The translations under genes and the position numbers were made by a program. Shown piece by piece: positions 1 through 6,727 of a stretch of DNA of 7,714 nucleotides. The stretch covers positions 1 through 7,714 of the forward strand of contig CASEHR010000159.1 of NCBI GenBank assembly GCA_949287785.1, given 5' to 3'. Below the pieces are notes generated by a model. That model saw only the letters and a list, made by a program, of their open reading frames with translations. It made no database searches and was not told where the DNA came from. Position 1 is the stretch's first letter. Every line of letters starts with the position of its first letter. Source of the DNA: an uncultured Bacillota bacterium. GTDB taxonomy: Bacteria > Bacillota_I > Bacilli_A > Erysipelotrichales > Erysipelotrichaceae.

Positions 1-335
1 GGTTTGATATTTGAATCAGATACGACAAATCCCGCTTTATGATTTTTAACACGTCTTACCATCTCCGCCTGATTTTCGATCGATTGTGAGCCGTAGATAA
101 AAGCAATACCGCCTTCTTTGGCAAGTGCGATCGCCAGTTTATCGTCTGATACTGACTGCATGATGGCGCTTGTTAAAGGAATCTTAAGCTCGATGCTGCT
201 TTTTTCATCGATCTTATGTTTGACCAAAGGTGTTGTAAGATCGACTTTGTCAGGTGTACAATTGGTCGTTGTAAGACCTGGTACTAGTAAGTATTCGTTA
301 AATGTGTGTGAGATATCATTGAAGAATATAGCCAT
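1..335 (-). CDS. guaB: IMP dehydrogenase, N-terminal part (truncated by window edge)
   Basis: Inosine-5'-monophosphate dehydrogenase oxidises IMP to XMP with NAD+, the committed step of GTP synthesis in the cytoplasm. The first 111 residues are in the window. They contain the family N-terminus TFNEYLLVPG (residues 11-20), the stretch TPLVKH, and the barrel segment SAIMQSVSDDKLAIALAKEG (56-75) followed by GGIAFIYGSQSIENQ. The segment near residue 100 (KAGFVVSDSN) is where the CBS-domain insertion normally begins. The catalytic Cys loop lies beyond the edge. The start ATG (335-333) is well supported by AGGAGG at 346-341, 5 bases upstream. The SAIMQSVS form is one I associate with Clostridia- and Erysipelotrichia-type IMPDH rather than the E. 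coli form. Identification is strong. The gene continues to the left of base 1. Confidence 0.93.
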   Translation of the reverse strand, partial: MAIFFNDISHTFNEYLLVPGLTTTNCTPDKVDLTTPLVKHKIDEKSSIELKIPLTSAIMQSVSDDKLAIALAKEGGIAFIYGSQSIENQAEMVRRVKNHKAGFVVSDSNIK

Positions 336-356
336 GATCCCCTCCTCTTTGCGAGT

Positions 357-385
357 ATCATACACGCAATAATAGATTTTTACAA
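357..385 (-). promoter_or_regulatory. Predicted guaB promoter
   Basis: On the minus strand, TTGTAA (385-380) and TATGAT (362-357) are separated by 17 bases, a good sigma-A-type pair. The predicted start near 350 leaves a leader of only about 15 bases before the guaB ATG. There is therefore no room for a purine riboswitch or attenuator. The element overlaps the oppositely oriented proS promoter. Confidence 0.6.
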
Positions 386-401
386 GCTAATGTTATATAA
401 T
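373..401 (+). promoter_or_regulatory. Predicted proS promoter
   Basis: A perfect TATAAT lies at 396-401. The -35 candidate at 17-base spacing is TAGATT (373-378), which matches the consensus at only three positions. The expected start near 408 gives a leader of about 19 bases containing the ribosome site GGGAG (416-420), 6 bases before the ATG. This leader is too short for a T-box, which often controls aminoacyl-tRNA synthetase genes in Bacillota. Confidence 0.5.
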
Positions 402-426
402 TCAAAAGATCTACAGGGAGATAAAT

Positions 427-2118
427 ATGCGATTAAAGAATAGTTATTTCTACACATTGAGAGAAGATGTTAAAGACGAGGATTCCGCCAGCGGGAATCT
501 TCTTTGTAAAGGCGGTTTTATCAAAAAGACATCAGCAGGCATATATATGATGTTGCCGCTGGGTCTGAAGGTTGAAAAAAAGATCGAAGAAATCATCCGT
601 AAACACATGGATGCCACCGGTGCTCAGGAATTACGCATGCCGGCTCTGATCGCAAGCGACTACTATGAGAAATCAGGACGTTTAGAGAATTTCGGCTCTT
701 CGCTTTTCAAATTAAAAGATCGTACCAATAAGCAAATGGTCCTCGGACCGACACATGAAGAGCTTTTTGCACTTGCCAGCAAGATGAAGATCAGATCATA
801 TAAGGACATGCCTTTTAACCTTTATCAATTCCAAAGCAAATACCGTGATGAACCAAGAGCTCGATTCGGTCTGATCAGAGTCAAGGAGTTCGTCATGAAG
901 GATGCTTATTCTTTTGATACTGATGAAAAAGGTCTGGATATTTCGTATAAGAAGATGTTTGATGCTTATGTCAGAGCTTTTGATGAGATCGGTGTCAAAT
1001 ATCTGATCGTCAAGGCAGATACCGGTGTAATGGGTGGATTGCTATCCGAAGAATTTCAGGCTATCACTCCGATCGGAGAGGACACGATTGTCTATTGTGA
1101 CGACTGCCATTACTCTTCTAACCTTGAAGTGGCTGGTTTCAAAAAAGACTCTGTGGAGTGTAATGATGATAAATTGGCATCCGAGATGATCGAGACACCA
1201 AATGCCGGAACAATTGAGGAAGTTTGTGCTTTTTTGGATAAAGATCCGGATAAATTTGTCAAGACGATGATCTATAAGCTCGATGATAAATTTTATGCAG
1301 TACTGGTTCGGGGCGATCGGGAAATATCTGAAACAAAACTCGCCAAGACGGTCGGCGCTTTTGAAGTCGAACTCGCTGATATGAGTGATGTCGAACGTAT
1401 TACCAATGCCAAAGTCGGTTTTGCTGGTCCGGTTGGTCTTGATATTCCGATCATTATGGATGAAGAAATCACCAAGATGCGTAATTTCATCACCGGTGCA
1501 AATAAGACGGACAATCACCTGATCAATGTTAATACAAGTGATTTTACTGCTTATAAGGTAGCCGATATCACTAAGGTAAAGGAAGGAGATCTGTGCCCGG
1601 TATGCGGCAAGAAGCTTAAGTTTACCAAAGGAATTGAGATCGGTAATACTTTCAAATTAGGCACAAAGTATTCCAAGGCTCTTGATCTTACCTATTTAAA
1701 TCGCGAGAATACTACCGAATATGTCTGGATGGGGTCTTATGGCATCGGACTTGGCCGAGTCATGGCGGCTGTTGTCGAGCAGAATCACGATGATAAGGGC
1801 ATCATCTGGCCTAAGAATATTGCACCATATCCGGTCAGCATCGTATTGATCAACGGTAAAGATGAAGCTCAGGTAACTCTTGCCGACAGGTTATATGATG
1901 AACTTATGGCAAAAGGTATCGATGTTTTGTATGATGACCGCGACGAAAGAGCCGGTGTCAAATTCAATGATTCGGAGCTGATCGGTATCCCTTATCGTTT
2001 GACGATCGGTAAAAAGGCAAGCGAAGGAATCGTTGAAATCAAAAAACGGGATGATGATACGCTTATCACCATGTCTTATGATGACACGATCGAATATATC
2101 TTGAATGAATTGAAATAA
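427..2118 (+). CDS. proS: Prolyl-tRNA synthetase, bacterial type with editing domain
   Basis: ProRS charges tRNA-Pro with proline in the cytoplasm. The 563-residue length fits the bacterial form with an insertion (editing) domain. Visible in order: class II motif 1 region including TSAGIYMMLPLG (35-46); GPTHEE (107-112); motif 2, starting RDEPRARFGLIR (140-151) and running into KEFVMKDAYSF; the insertion domain, roughly 225-400, with VKT around K279, the Lys position important for editing in E. coli ProRS; motif 3 GSYGIGLGR (436-444); and the anticodon-binding domain to the C-terminus. CDDC (224-227) and CPVC (390-393) bracket the insertion and may bind zinc. Two positions differ from the commonest bacterial pattern: motif 3 has Ser437 where Cys is usual, and GGLLSEEF (203-210) replaces a GGSxSHEF-like motif. 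It has its own promoter and terminator and appears monocistronic. Confidence 0.97.
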   Translation: MRLKNSYFYTLREDVKDEDSASGNLLCKGGFIKKTSAGIYMMLPLGLKVEKKIEEIIRKHMDATGAQELRMPALIASDYYEKSGRLENFGSSLFKLKDRTNKQMVLGPTHEELFALASKMKIRSYKDMPFNLYQFQSKYRDEPRARFGLIRVKEFVMKDAYSFDTDEKGLDISYKKMFDAYVRAFDEIGVKYLIVKADTGVMGGLLSEEFQAITPIGEDTIVYCDDCHYSSNLEVAGFKKDSVECNDDKLASEMIETPNAGTIEEVCAFLDKDPDKFVKTMIYKLDDKFYAVLVRGDREISETKLAKTVGAFEVELADMSDVERITNAKVGFAGPVGLDIPIIMDEEITKMRNFITGANKTDNHLINVNTSDFTAYKVADITKVKEGDLCPVCGKKLKFTKGIEIGNTFKLGTKYSKALDLTYLNRENTTEYVWMGSYGIGLGRVMAAVVEQNHDDKGIIWPKNIAPYPVSIVLINGKDEAQVTLADRLYDELMAKGIDVLYDDRDERAGVKFNDSELIGIPYRLTIGKKASEGIVEIKKRDDDTLITMSYDDTIEYILNELK

Positions 2119-2135
2119 TGGTAATTTCCAATATG

Positions 2136-2166
2136 AAAGCGACGTCTAATCGTCGCTTTTTAATTT
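2136..2166 (+). terminator. Rho-independent terminator of proS
   Basis: A perfect 9-bp stem AAAGCGACG / CGTCGCTTT (2136-2144 and 2151-2159) with the 6-base loop TCTAAT is followed by TTAATTT. It starts 17 bases after the proS stop. On the minus strand the same hairpin has only a short T run after it (TTT, then CATATT), so it may stop transcripts from the fucosidase gene less efficiently. Confidence 0.88.
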
Positions 2167-2201
2167 AAATACCAGAACGGAAAAGTATGTGTATCATCAT
2201 T

Positions 2202-3449
2202 TTATGATGTCTTCTTATCCCTGATCTGTTCAAAGATCGGCAATTCTTCGTCATACTCCAAAGCGATGCAGAATTTTTGCGCATGAAATTCTTTTGGAAT
2301 GTCGATCGAGATCTCACCATAACCTTCACAGCTCAAAGTTTGTAAGAATGCTAACTCTTTCTTGTTTTCAACGATGTATGCCCTTTTGACTTTGTTGGCG
2401 ATGTTCTGGATGTCCAGGCTGCGTTTATTACGCAACACATGCAAATACAAGTGGTTTCTTTTGGCGGTCATCTCTCCCCACTCGATATCATATGGATAAT
2501 ATGGTAAGCCGAACGTATCAAAGATCGCCTCTTTGTTTCTATTGACGTACTCAGCTACCTTGTCGAGGATAGTAATCGCTTCATCCGGAATACTGCCGAG
2601 ATGATCAGGACCGATGTTCAGCAGATAATTGCCGCCTCGGTTGACTATTTTCAAAAGAAGACCGATGATCGCATCAGCGCTTTTAAAATTCTTGTCGTAT
2701 TTACTATAGCCCCATGTATCGTTGAGTGTGCACGGTACTTCAAAATCGCCATCGAAGGTCAGACGTGGAATATAATTATCCGTTGTCGTCATATAGTCAC
2801 CGAGATCATGACCTATACGGCCGCTGATTATACATTCCGGCTGGATGCTTTTTACATATCTGTATAAGTTCTGACATTCATCGAATGACATTGATATCGG
2901 CGTATCAAGCCATAACAGATCAACTTTACCATAGTTTGTCAAAAGCTCTCGGATCTGTGGCAAACACTTCCGCAGATAATATTCATGGAAATCATCGGTC
3001 TGTTTACCGCTCCATAGACCGTTTTTATCATGCCAGTCCTGAGCTTGTGAATAGTAGATACCAAAGCGCAAACCGTATTTCTTACATGCCTTGGAAACAT
3101 CCATGATGATATCTTTACCATAAGGGGTCTTCATAACATTGAAATCATCGAAGCGGGTATCAAAGAGTGAAAACCCCTCATGATGTTTAGATGTGAATAC
3201 AACATATTTCATACCCCAGTCTTTAGCTCTTTTGACAAGCGTATCAATATCCAGCTGTACAGGATCGAAAAGATTCAAAAGGCTGGCATATTCATCACGG
3301 TCGATATTTAAGCTGTGCTGGATCCATTCAGCCAATCCACTAGTGACGGTCCCTTTGTAGGCACCTTCCAGTATGCTGTAGAGGCCGAAATGGACAAAGA
3401 GGCCGTATTTAGCCTCTTTAAACCACTGTTGATTTGTATTGTAGCTCAT
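2202..3449 (-). CDS. Alpha-L-fucosidase, GH29 family, predicted cytoplasmic
   Basis: GH29 enzymes release alpha-L-fucose from glycans by a retaining mechanism. The 415-residue protein shows WFKEAKYGLFVHFGLYS (9-25) at the barrel start, SKHHEGFSLFDT (87-98), YYSQAQDWH (132-140), and VDLLWLDTP (176-184), in which D182 fits the catalytic nucleophile. FEVPCTLNDTWGY (236-248) follows, with E237 a possible but unproven acid/base, then NRGGNYLLNIGPDHLGSIPD (270-289) and a C-terminal beta-rich domain. There is no signal peptide or membrane segment, so it should act on fucosylated oligosaccharides taken into the cell. The ATG shares ATGA with the ftsZ stop (4-base overlap), and no purine-rich ribosome site lies upstream, which points to translational coupling with ftsZ. 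The family call is firm. Substrate linkage cannot be read from the sequence, and a non-fucosidase role in this locus cannot be excluded. Confidence 0.9.
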   Translation of the reverse strand: MSYNTNQQWFKEAKYGLFVHFGLYSILEGAYKGTVTSGLAEWIQHSLNIDRDEYASLLNLFDPVQLDIDTLVKRAKDWGMKYVVFTSKHHEGFSLFDTRFDDFNVMKTPYGKDIIMDVSKACKKYGLRFGIYYSQAQDWHDKNGLWSGKQTDDFHEYYLRKCLPQIRELLTNYGKVDLLWLDTPISMSFDECQNLYRYVKSIQPECIISGRIGHDLGDYMTTTDNYIPRLTFDGDFEVPCTLNDTWGYSKYDKNFKSADAIIGLLLKIVNRGGNYLLNIGPDHLGSIPDEAITILDKVAEYVNRNKEAIFDTFGLPYYPYDIEWGEMTAKRNHLYLHVLRNKRSLDIQNIANKVKRAYIVENKKELAFLQTLSCEGYGEISIDIPKEFHAQKFCIALEYDEELPIFEQIRDKKTS

Positions 3450-4528
3450 CGTGTACGGAAGAAGCTTGGAATATCGCTGTCATCTTCTTCTTCAATAATT
3501 ACCGTATCATCATTGTAATTCTCATTTTTAGTGAAAGTTACCTCAGTCGGCTGATTCAAGATCGGCTGACTCTTACGGGTTTTTGGCAAATCGAAACCGG
3601 TGGCAATTACTGTGACAATGATCGACTGTCCGATAGCTTCGTTAAGAGCGACACCATAGATGATATTGAGATCTGAGCCAGCTGCTTCTCTTATATAGTT
3701 CACGGCTTCCGAACCCTCACGCAGATTGACATTTGGTCCGCATGTGATATTTACGATAGCGTTTTTGGCACCGGAGATCTGTGCTTCCAAAAGCGGAGAG
3801 TGGATTGCTTTTTGAGCTGCTTCTTTTGCCTTGTTTTCACCTTCGGCCATACCGATACCGATAAGAGCACTGCCCTGACCTTCCATGACCGTTCTGACAT
3901 CCGCAAAATCAAGATTGATAAATGCCGGTACAGCGATCAGATCAGTAATTGTTTGAACACCTTGTCTTAAGATGTTGTCAGCTTCCCTGAATGAATCTTG
4001 GAATGATAATGAGCCGGTAACCTGTAATAGTTGATTGTTCGAAACAATAATCATCGAATCAATATATTGTTTAAGAGCTTCAAGGCCGCTGGCAGCTTGT
4101 TCGACTCTTTTTCTTCCTTCAAAATCAAAAGGTTTGGTAACGACTCCGACAGTAAGCGCACCCGCATCCTTAGCCACCTTAGCGAATATCGGCGCAGCAC
4201 CGGTACCGGTTCCGCCGCCCATTCCGGCAGCGATAAACACCATATCGGCAGAATCAATAGCTGCTTTGATCTCATCCTGTGATTCTTCAGCTGCCTTTTT
4301 ACCGATCTCCGGATTGCTACCGGCGCCAAGACCCTTTGTAGTCTCTTTACCGAGGATGATCTTATTTTCGCACTTCGAAAGATTGAGACTTTGAACATCG
4401 GTATTGCATACCCAGAATTCTACACCGCGAACGCCTTCTTCAACCATCCGGTTAACCGCGTTGCAGCCGGCGCCGCCAATACCGAATACTTTTATTTTTG
4501 CAATCTGATCATATCTCAATTCACTCAT
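3446..4528 (-). CDS. ftsZ: Cell division GTPase FtsZ
   Basis: FtsZ is the tubulin homologue that polymerises into the Z ring at mid-cell. The 360-residue protein has the N-terminal FGIGGAGCNAVNRM (15-28), the tubulin signature GGGTGTG (104-110) within a glycine-rich stretch, KPFDFEGRKR (132-141), and the T7 loop NLDFADVR (205-212) with N205, D207 and D210 that completes the GTPase site of the next subunit. An unstructured linker of only about 30 residues (roughly 315-346) follows, ending in an acidic run. The last residues DIPSFFRTR (352-360) match the conserved C-terminal tail that binds FtsA and other partners, so the protein is complete. Its ATG lies inside the 3' end of ftsA (8-base overlap), with a strong ribosome site GGGAGGAG there. 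Its TGA overlaps the start of the fucosidase gene. Confidence 0.98.
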   Translation of the reverse strand: MSELRYDQIAKIKVFGIGGAGCNAVNRMVEEGVRGVEFWVCNTDVQSLNLSKCENKIILGKETTKGLGAGSNPEIGKKAAEESQDEIKAAIDSADMVFIAAGMGGGTGTGAAPIFAKVAKDAGALTVGVVTKPFDFEGRKRVEQAASGLEALKQYIDSMIIVSNNQLLQVTGSLSFQDSFREADNILRQGVQTITDLIAVPAFINLDFADVRTVMEGQGSALIGIGMAEGENKAKEAAQKAIHSPLLEAQISGAKNAIVNITCGPNVNLREGSEAVNYIREAAGSDLNIIYGVALNEAIGQSIIVTVIATGFDLPKTRKSQPILNQPTEVTFTKNENYNDDTVIIEEEDDSDIPSFFRTR

Positions 4529-5789
4529 GGTTATCTCCTCCCTTGTCTTTTAATTGGAATAGGTTTTTGATCTTAGTCGTCAGTGATTCTCCTTCACTAT
4601 CGACTCTTTTTTCAATCGATTCACTCAATTCATAGAGATCGATACTACTGATTTTCCGTTCCTTGAATTCATTGGCATCTCGGTAGCCATATATCGAACC
4701 TAATAATGCAGAATACTTAGTATCACGGGCTCCGATCGTCTCAGGTGAATATGTCTTGACGCTGACACCGCTTGTCCTTTGGATCTCGCTCACAAGAGAA
4801 TCCATTTTTGCCCCTTCGCCAACCATCACAATCTGAACTAAACCGTTAGCTAAGATCGGTTCGCAGGCACTACGAATATTGACTGCTAATTTTGTGATCT
4901 CGTCTTTTACAACGCTCGACAGATCAGATTCTGAGATCGTATTCGATTTGCCATCAGCGTCGTTCCATGCGAATATGACATCATCAGAATATTCATCCTT
5001 ATGCATCTTGGCGTTGTATTTGACAAGACGATCGATATGGCTGAATTGTAACCCAAAACGCTTACTGACGACATCATATATATTCATAAGACCTTCATAT
5101 AAGATCTCGACATTAAAAAGCTTGCCTTTGGATAAAAGAGCCATTGAAGTAGTCTGATAATCGGATTTGATCAAAATCAAGTTCTGATTGACTGTTTGTT
5201 CAAATAAAACTGCTTCTTTACAGATCGCATACATATCCAAGCTGATATCGAGAACTTCAATACCACATTCTTCGATCAGCGAAACATAATCAAAGACAAT
5301 CGTCTTATCGGCACACAGAAGATCAATATCGACGATCAGTTCATTGGTAACTTCGTTTTCCGGTAAACGACGAGAAGATATGCCGTTGCAAGTATATTTG
5401 ACGCATACGGCATTAACTATCGTTATATTGTTATCGATATTGGTACGCATCGCTTTTTTTAGCGATCTGTTGACGTCATCTTTAGTAACTATACCACCGG
5501 TACAACGAACATTAACCTTCAGCGGATAACGCTTAAAACCCACCGGCGGGACGATAATGATCAGTCTTTCTACAGCGGCGTGTAAATGTTCATGAGCTCT
5601 ATCGATGACTGTTTTCACAGCTTCCTTTACTTCATCTCTTGCTTCTTTGCTATTGATCATGAATTCACTGATACCATGACAAGGCTCAGTTTCAATAGCG
5701 ATAATATTAAAACGAGTTTTGAAAAATTCTCCAATGATCAATCTAACTTCAACATCAGAAAATTCGATCGCACCCAAAATTTCCTTCAT
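4521..5789 (-). CDS. ftsA: FtsA-like cell division protein with degenerate actin-fold ATP site
   Basis: FtsA is the actin-like protein that anchors FtsZ to the membrane. The assignment rests on position directly before ftsZ with an 8-base overlap, length (422 residues), fold-level pattern and the C-terminus. The region near 80-160 resembles the FtsA-specific 1C (SHS2) domain, with GGIVTKDDVNRSLKKAM (98-114) fitting the usual G-x-V-T-x-x-D-V pattern. VMVGEGAKMDSL (321-332) sits where the adenosine motif is expected. Residues near 402-414 (SLTTKIKNLFQLK) can form the amphipathic membrane-targeting helix. The nucleotide motifs are poor: GAIEFSDVEV (6-15) replaces G-L-D-I-G-T/S, and LIKSDYQTT (206-214) replaces D-I-G-G-G-T-T. 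The start ATG is supported by AAGGAG (5802-5797), 7 bases upstream. A diverged paralogue of the actin family is the only alternative I consider. Confidence 0.85.
   Translation of the reverse strand: MKEILGAIEFSDVEVRLIIGEFFKTRFNIIAIETEPCHGISEFMINSKEARDEVKEAVKTVIDRAHEHLHAAVERLIIIVPPVGFKRYPLKVNVRCTGGIVTKDDVNRSLKKAMRTNIDNNITIVNAVCVKYTCNGISSRRLPENEVTNELIVDIDLLCADKTIVFDYVSLIEECGIEVLDISLDMYAICKEAVLFEQTVNQNLILIKSDYQTTSMALLSKGKLFNVEILYEGLMNIYDVVSKRFGLQFSHIDRLVKYNAKMHKDEYSDDVIFAWNDADGKSNTISESDLSSVVKDEITKLAVNIRSACEPILANGLVQIVMVGEGAKMDSLVSEIQRTSGVSVKTYSPETIGARDTKYSALLGSIYGYRDANEFKERKISSIDLYELSESIEKRVDSEGESLTTKIKNLFQLKDKGGDNHE
4535..4542 (-). promoter_or_regulatory. Ribosome binding site of ftsZ inside ftsA
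   Basis: GGGAGGAG on the minus strand lies 6 bases before the ftsZ ATG, within the last codons of ftsA. It fixes the ftsZ start and suggests translation coupled to ftsA termination. Confidence 0.85.
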
Positions 5790-5812
5790 CGCTCAACTCC
5801 TTACCGTCATAT

Positions 5813-5842
5813 TTTATCACAACTATGCAATCCTTAAAACAA
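5813..5842 (-). promoter_or_regulatory. Possible promoter of the ftsA-ftsZ-fucosidase unit
   Basis: On the minus strand, TTGTTT (5842-5837) and GATAAA (5818-5813) are 18 bases apart, and TGT directly before the latter gives an extended -10 element. The start would be near 5806, leaving a short leader with AAGGAG. The match is moderate. The -35 overlaps the inverted repeat at 5829-5847. Confidence 0.4.
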
Positions 5843-5847
5843 GGATT
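5829..5847. repeat. Inverted repeat upstream of ftsA, possible operator
   Basis: AATCCTT (5829-5835) and AAGGATT (5841-5847) form a perfect 7-base inverted repeat around AAAAC. With a small bulge the pairing can extend outward through TATG (5824-5827) and CATA (5850-5853). It covers the proposed ftsA -35. No T run follows on either strand, so it is unlikely to be a terminator. Confidence 0.5.
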
Positions 5848-5864
5848 TACATAAAGTCAGCATC

Positions 5865-5882
5865 TGCAAAGCTATTTTTGCA
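5865..5882. repeat. Inverted repeat upstream of the hydrolase gene
   Basis: TGCAAA (5865-5870) and TTTGCA (5877-5882) form a 6-base inverted repeat with a 6-base centre. It covers the position where the -35 of the hydrolase promoter should be, and that -35 is otherwise unrecognisable. A further TGCAA occurs at 5826-5830. It could be a regulator site, but short repeats like this arise by chance in AT-rich DNA. Confidence 0.35.
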
Positions 5883-5891
5883 TACATCATT

Positions 5892-5897
5892 TATAAT
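5892..5897 (+). promoter_or_regulatory. Predicted -10 element of the hydrolase gene
   Basis: A perfect TATAAT ends 6 bases before the ATG at 5904. A transcript starting the usual distance downstream would begin at or next to that ATG. No good -35 is present at 16-18 bases. Confidence 0.5.
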
Positions 5898-5903
5898 ATA
5901 AAT

Positions 5904-6653
5904 ATGAAAACTTATATGTTAAAGCACGATGGGATAGAGATACCATGTATCTATCACAGTGGAAACAAAAACATGATCGTGATCATGTGCCATGGTTTTG
6001 GTTCGGATAAAGATGAAGTCGGTGGCATGTTTACAAGAATTGCGGAAGCATTGGCTGAGGAAGATATAGCCAGTTTACGTTATGATCAACGGGGACACGG
6101 TGAAAGCACTTGTCCGATTGCGTCAAGGACTTATACAAAACAGATCAAAGATCTTAAATTCATCTGTCATAAAGCACGGGAAAATGGCTATAAGGATATA
6201 ATACTGCTGGGATTCAGTTTAGGGGCTAAGGTGATCGGCGATCTTCTTACTGAAGAACAGGATTTTAAAATGGTGATCATGTGGTCCGGAGCTGCGGAAA
6301 ATGGTATCGGCTCTCTAAGAGGAAAGCACGATTATAAAATAGAAGATGAAAAGATCATCTATTACTTTGATTTTCGTCAGCCGCTGATCTTATCAAGAAG
6401 ATGGCTTGATGAGTTATCTGAAAGTCGTGCTCTGGATGGATATAATTCCTACAATGGCGATATATTGGCTATAGTAGGATCACAAGACAAAATTGTCTCT
6501 CCGGATGTACCAAGTCATATCAAGAATAAAGTGCGGGTAATATGTTGCGATAGCGATCATATATTCGATGCTTTAAAGCGTGATGATATCGTAACTTATG
6601 TGATTGATGTTACAGTCAAAGAGATAATAGAACATAAAAATAGCAAATTTTGA
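5904..6653 (+). CDS. Alpha/beta hydrolase, S33-like esterase or acyl hydrolase
   Basis: This 249-residue protein has the alpha/beta hydrolase core with a full catalytic triad: nucleophile S105 in GFSLG (103-107), acid D195 in GSQDKIV (192-198), and H219 in DSDHIF (216-221). CHGFGSDKDE (29-38) carries the HGF oxyanion-hole motif, and LRYDQRGHGES (58-68) is typical of the family. There is no signal peptide or membrane segment, so it should be cytoplasmic. Family members include esterases, lysophospholipases and peptidases, and the substrate cannot be told here. The gene is divergent from ftsA. No ribosome site precedes the ATG, and the TATAAT just upstream suggests a leaderless mRNA. The next in-frame ATG (5916) also lacks a ribosome site. 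It ends with TGA followed directly by TAA, and no terminator separates it from rpmB. Confidence 0.88.
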   Translation: MKTYMLKHDGIEIPCIYHSGNKNMIVIMCHGFGSDKDEVGGMFTRIAEALAEEDIASLRYDQRGHGESTCPIASRTYTKQIKDLKFICHKARENGYKDIILLGFSLGAKVIGDLLTEEQDFKMVIMWSGAAENGIGSLRGKHDYKIEDEKIIYYFDFRQPLILSRRWLDELSESRALDGYNSYNGDILAIVGSQDKIVSPDVPSHIKNKVRVICCDSDHIFDALKRDDIVTYVIDVTVKEIIEHKNSKF

Positions 6654-6660
6654 TAAATAC

Positions 6661-6690
6661 TTGAAATATAAATATACTTTGTGCTATTCT
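6661..6690 (+). promoter_or_regulatory. Predicted rpmB promoter with extended -10
   Basis: TTGAAA (6661-6666) and TATTCT (6685-6690) are separated by 18 bases, with TGC directly before the -10 forming an extended -10 element. The start would be near 6697, giving a leader of about 30 bases with AAGGAGGT (6711-6718). It lies entirely between the hydrolase stop and rpmB. Confidence 0.6.
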
Positions 6691-6727
6691 ATTTAGGCAT
6701 TGTGATGAGAAAGGAGGTATCACGGTT

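Noticed and set aside
118..372. 84-codon open frame on the plus strand over guaB
   Set aside because: Antisense to clear IMP dehydrogenase sequence and to its ribosome site.
379..401. TTTACA (379-384) as -35 of the proS promoter
   Set aside because: Only 11 bases separate it from TATAAT, too short for a functional pair.
336..426. T-box for proS or purine riboswitch for guaB
   Set aside because: The whole gap is 91 bases and the predicted leaders are under 20 bases; no such fold is possible.
1042..1518. 158-codon open frame on the minus strand inside proS
   Set aside because: Fully antisense to strongly conserved ProRS sequence, no ribosome site recognised, no protein family resemblance.
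2195..2209. Palindrome CATCAT-TTT-ATGATG at the fucosidase stop codon
   Set aside because: Six weak pairs with a 3-base loop and no T run; overlaps coding sequence, so not supported as a terminator.
4035..4394. 119-codon open frame on the plus strand opposite ftsZ, and a 115-codon one on the minus strand in another frame
   Set aside because: Both lie within the conserved FtsZ GTPase region and are frame shadows with low-complexity composition.
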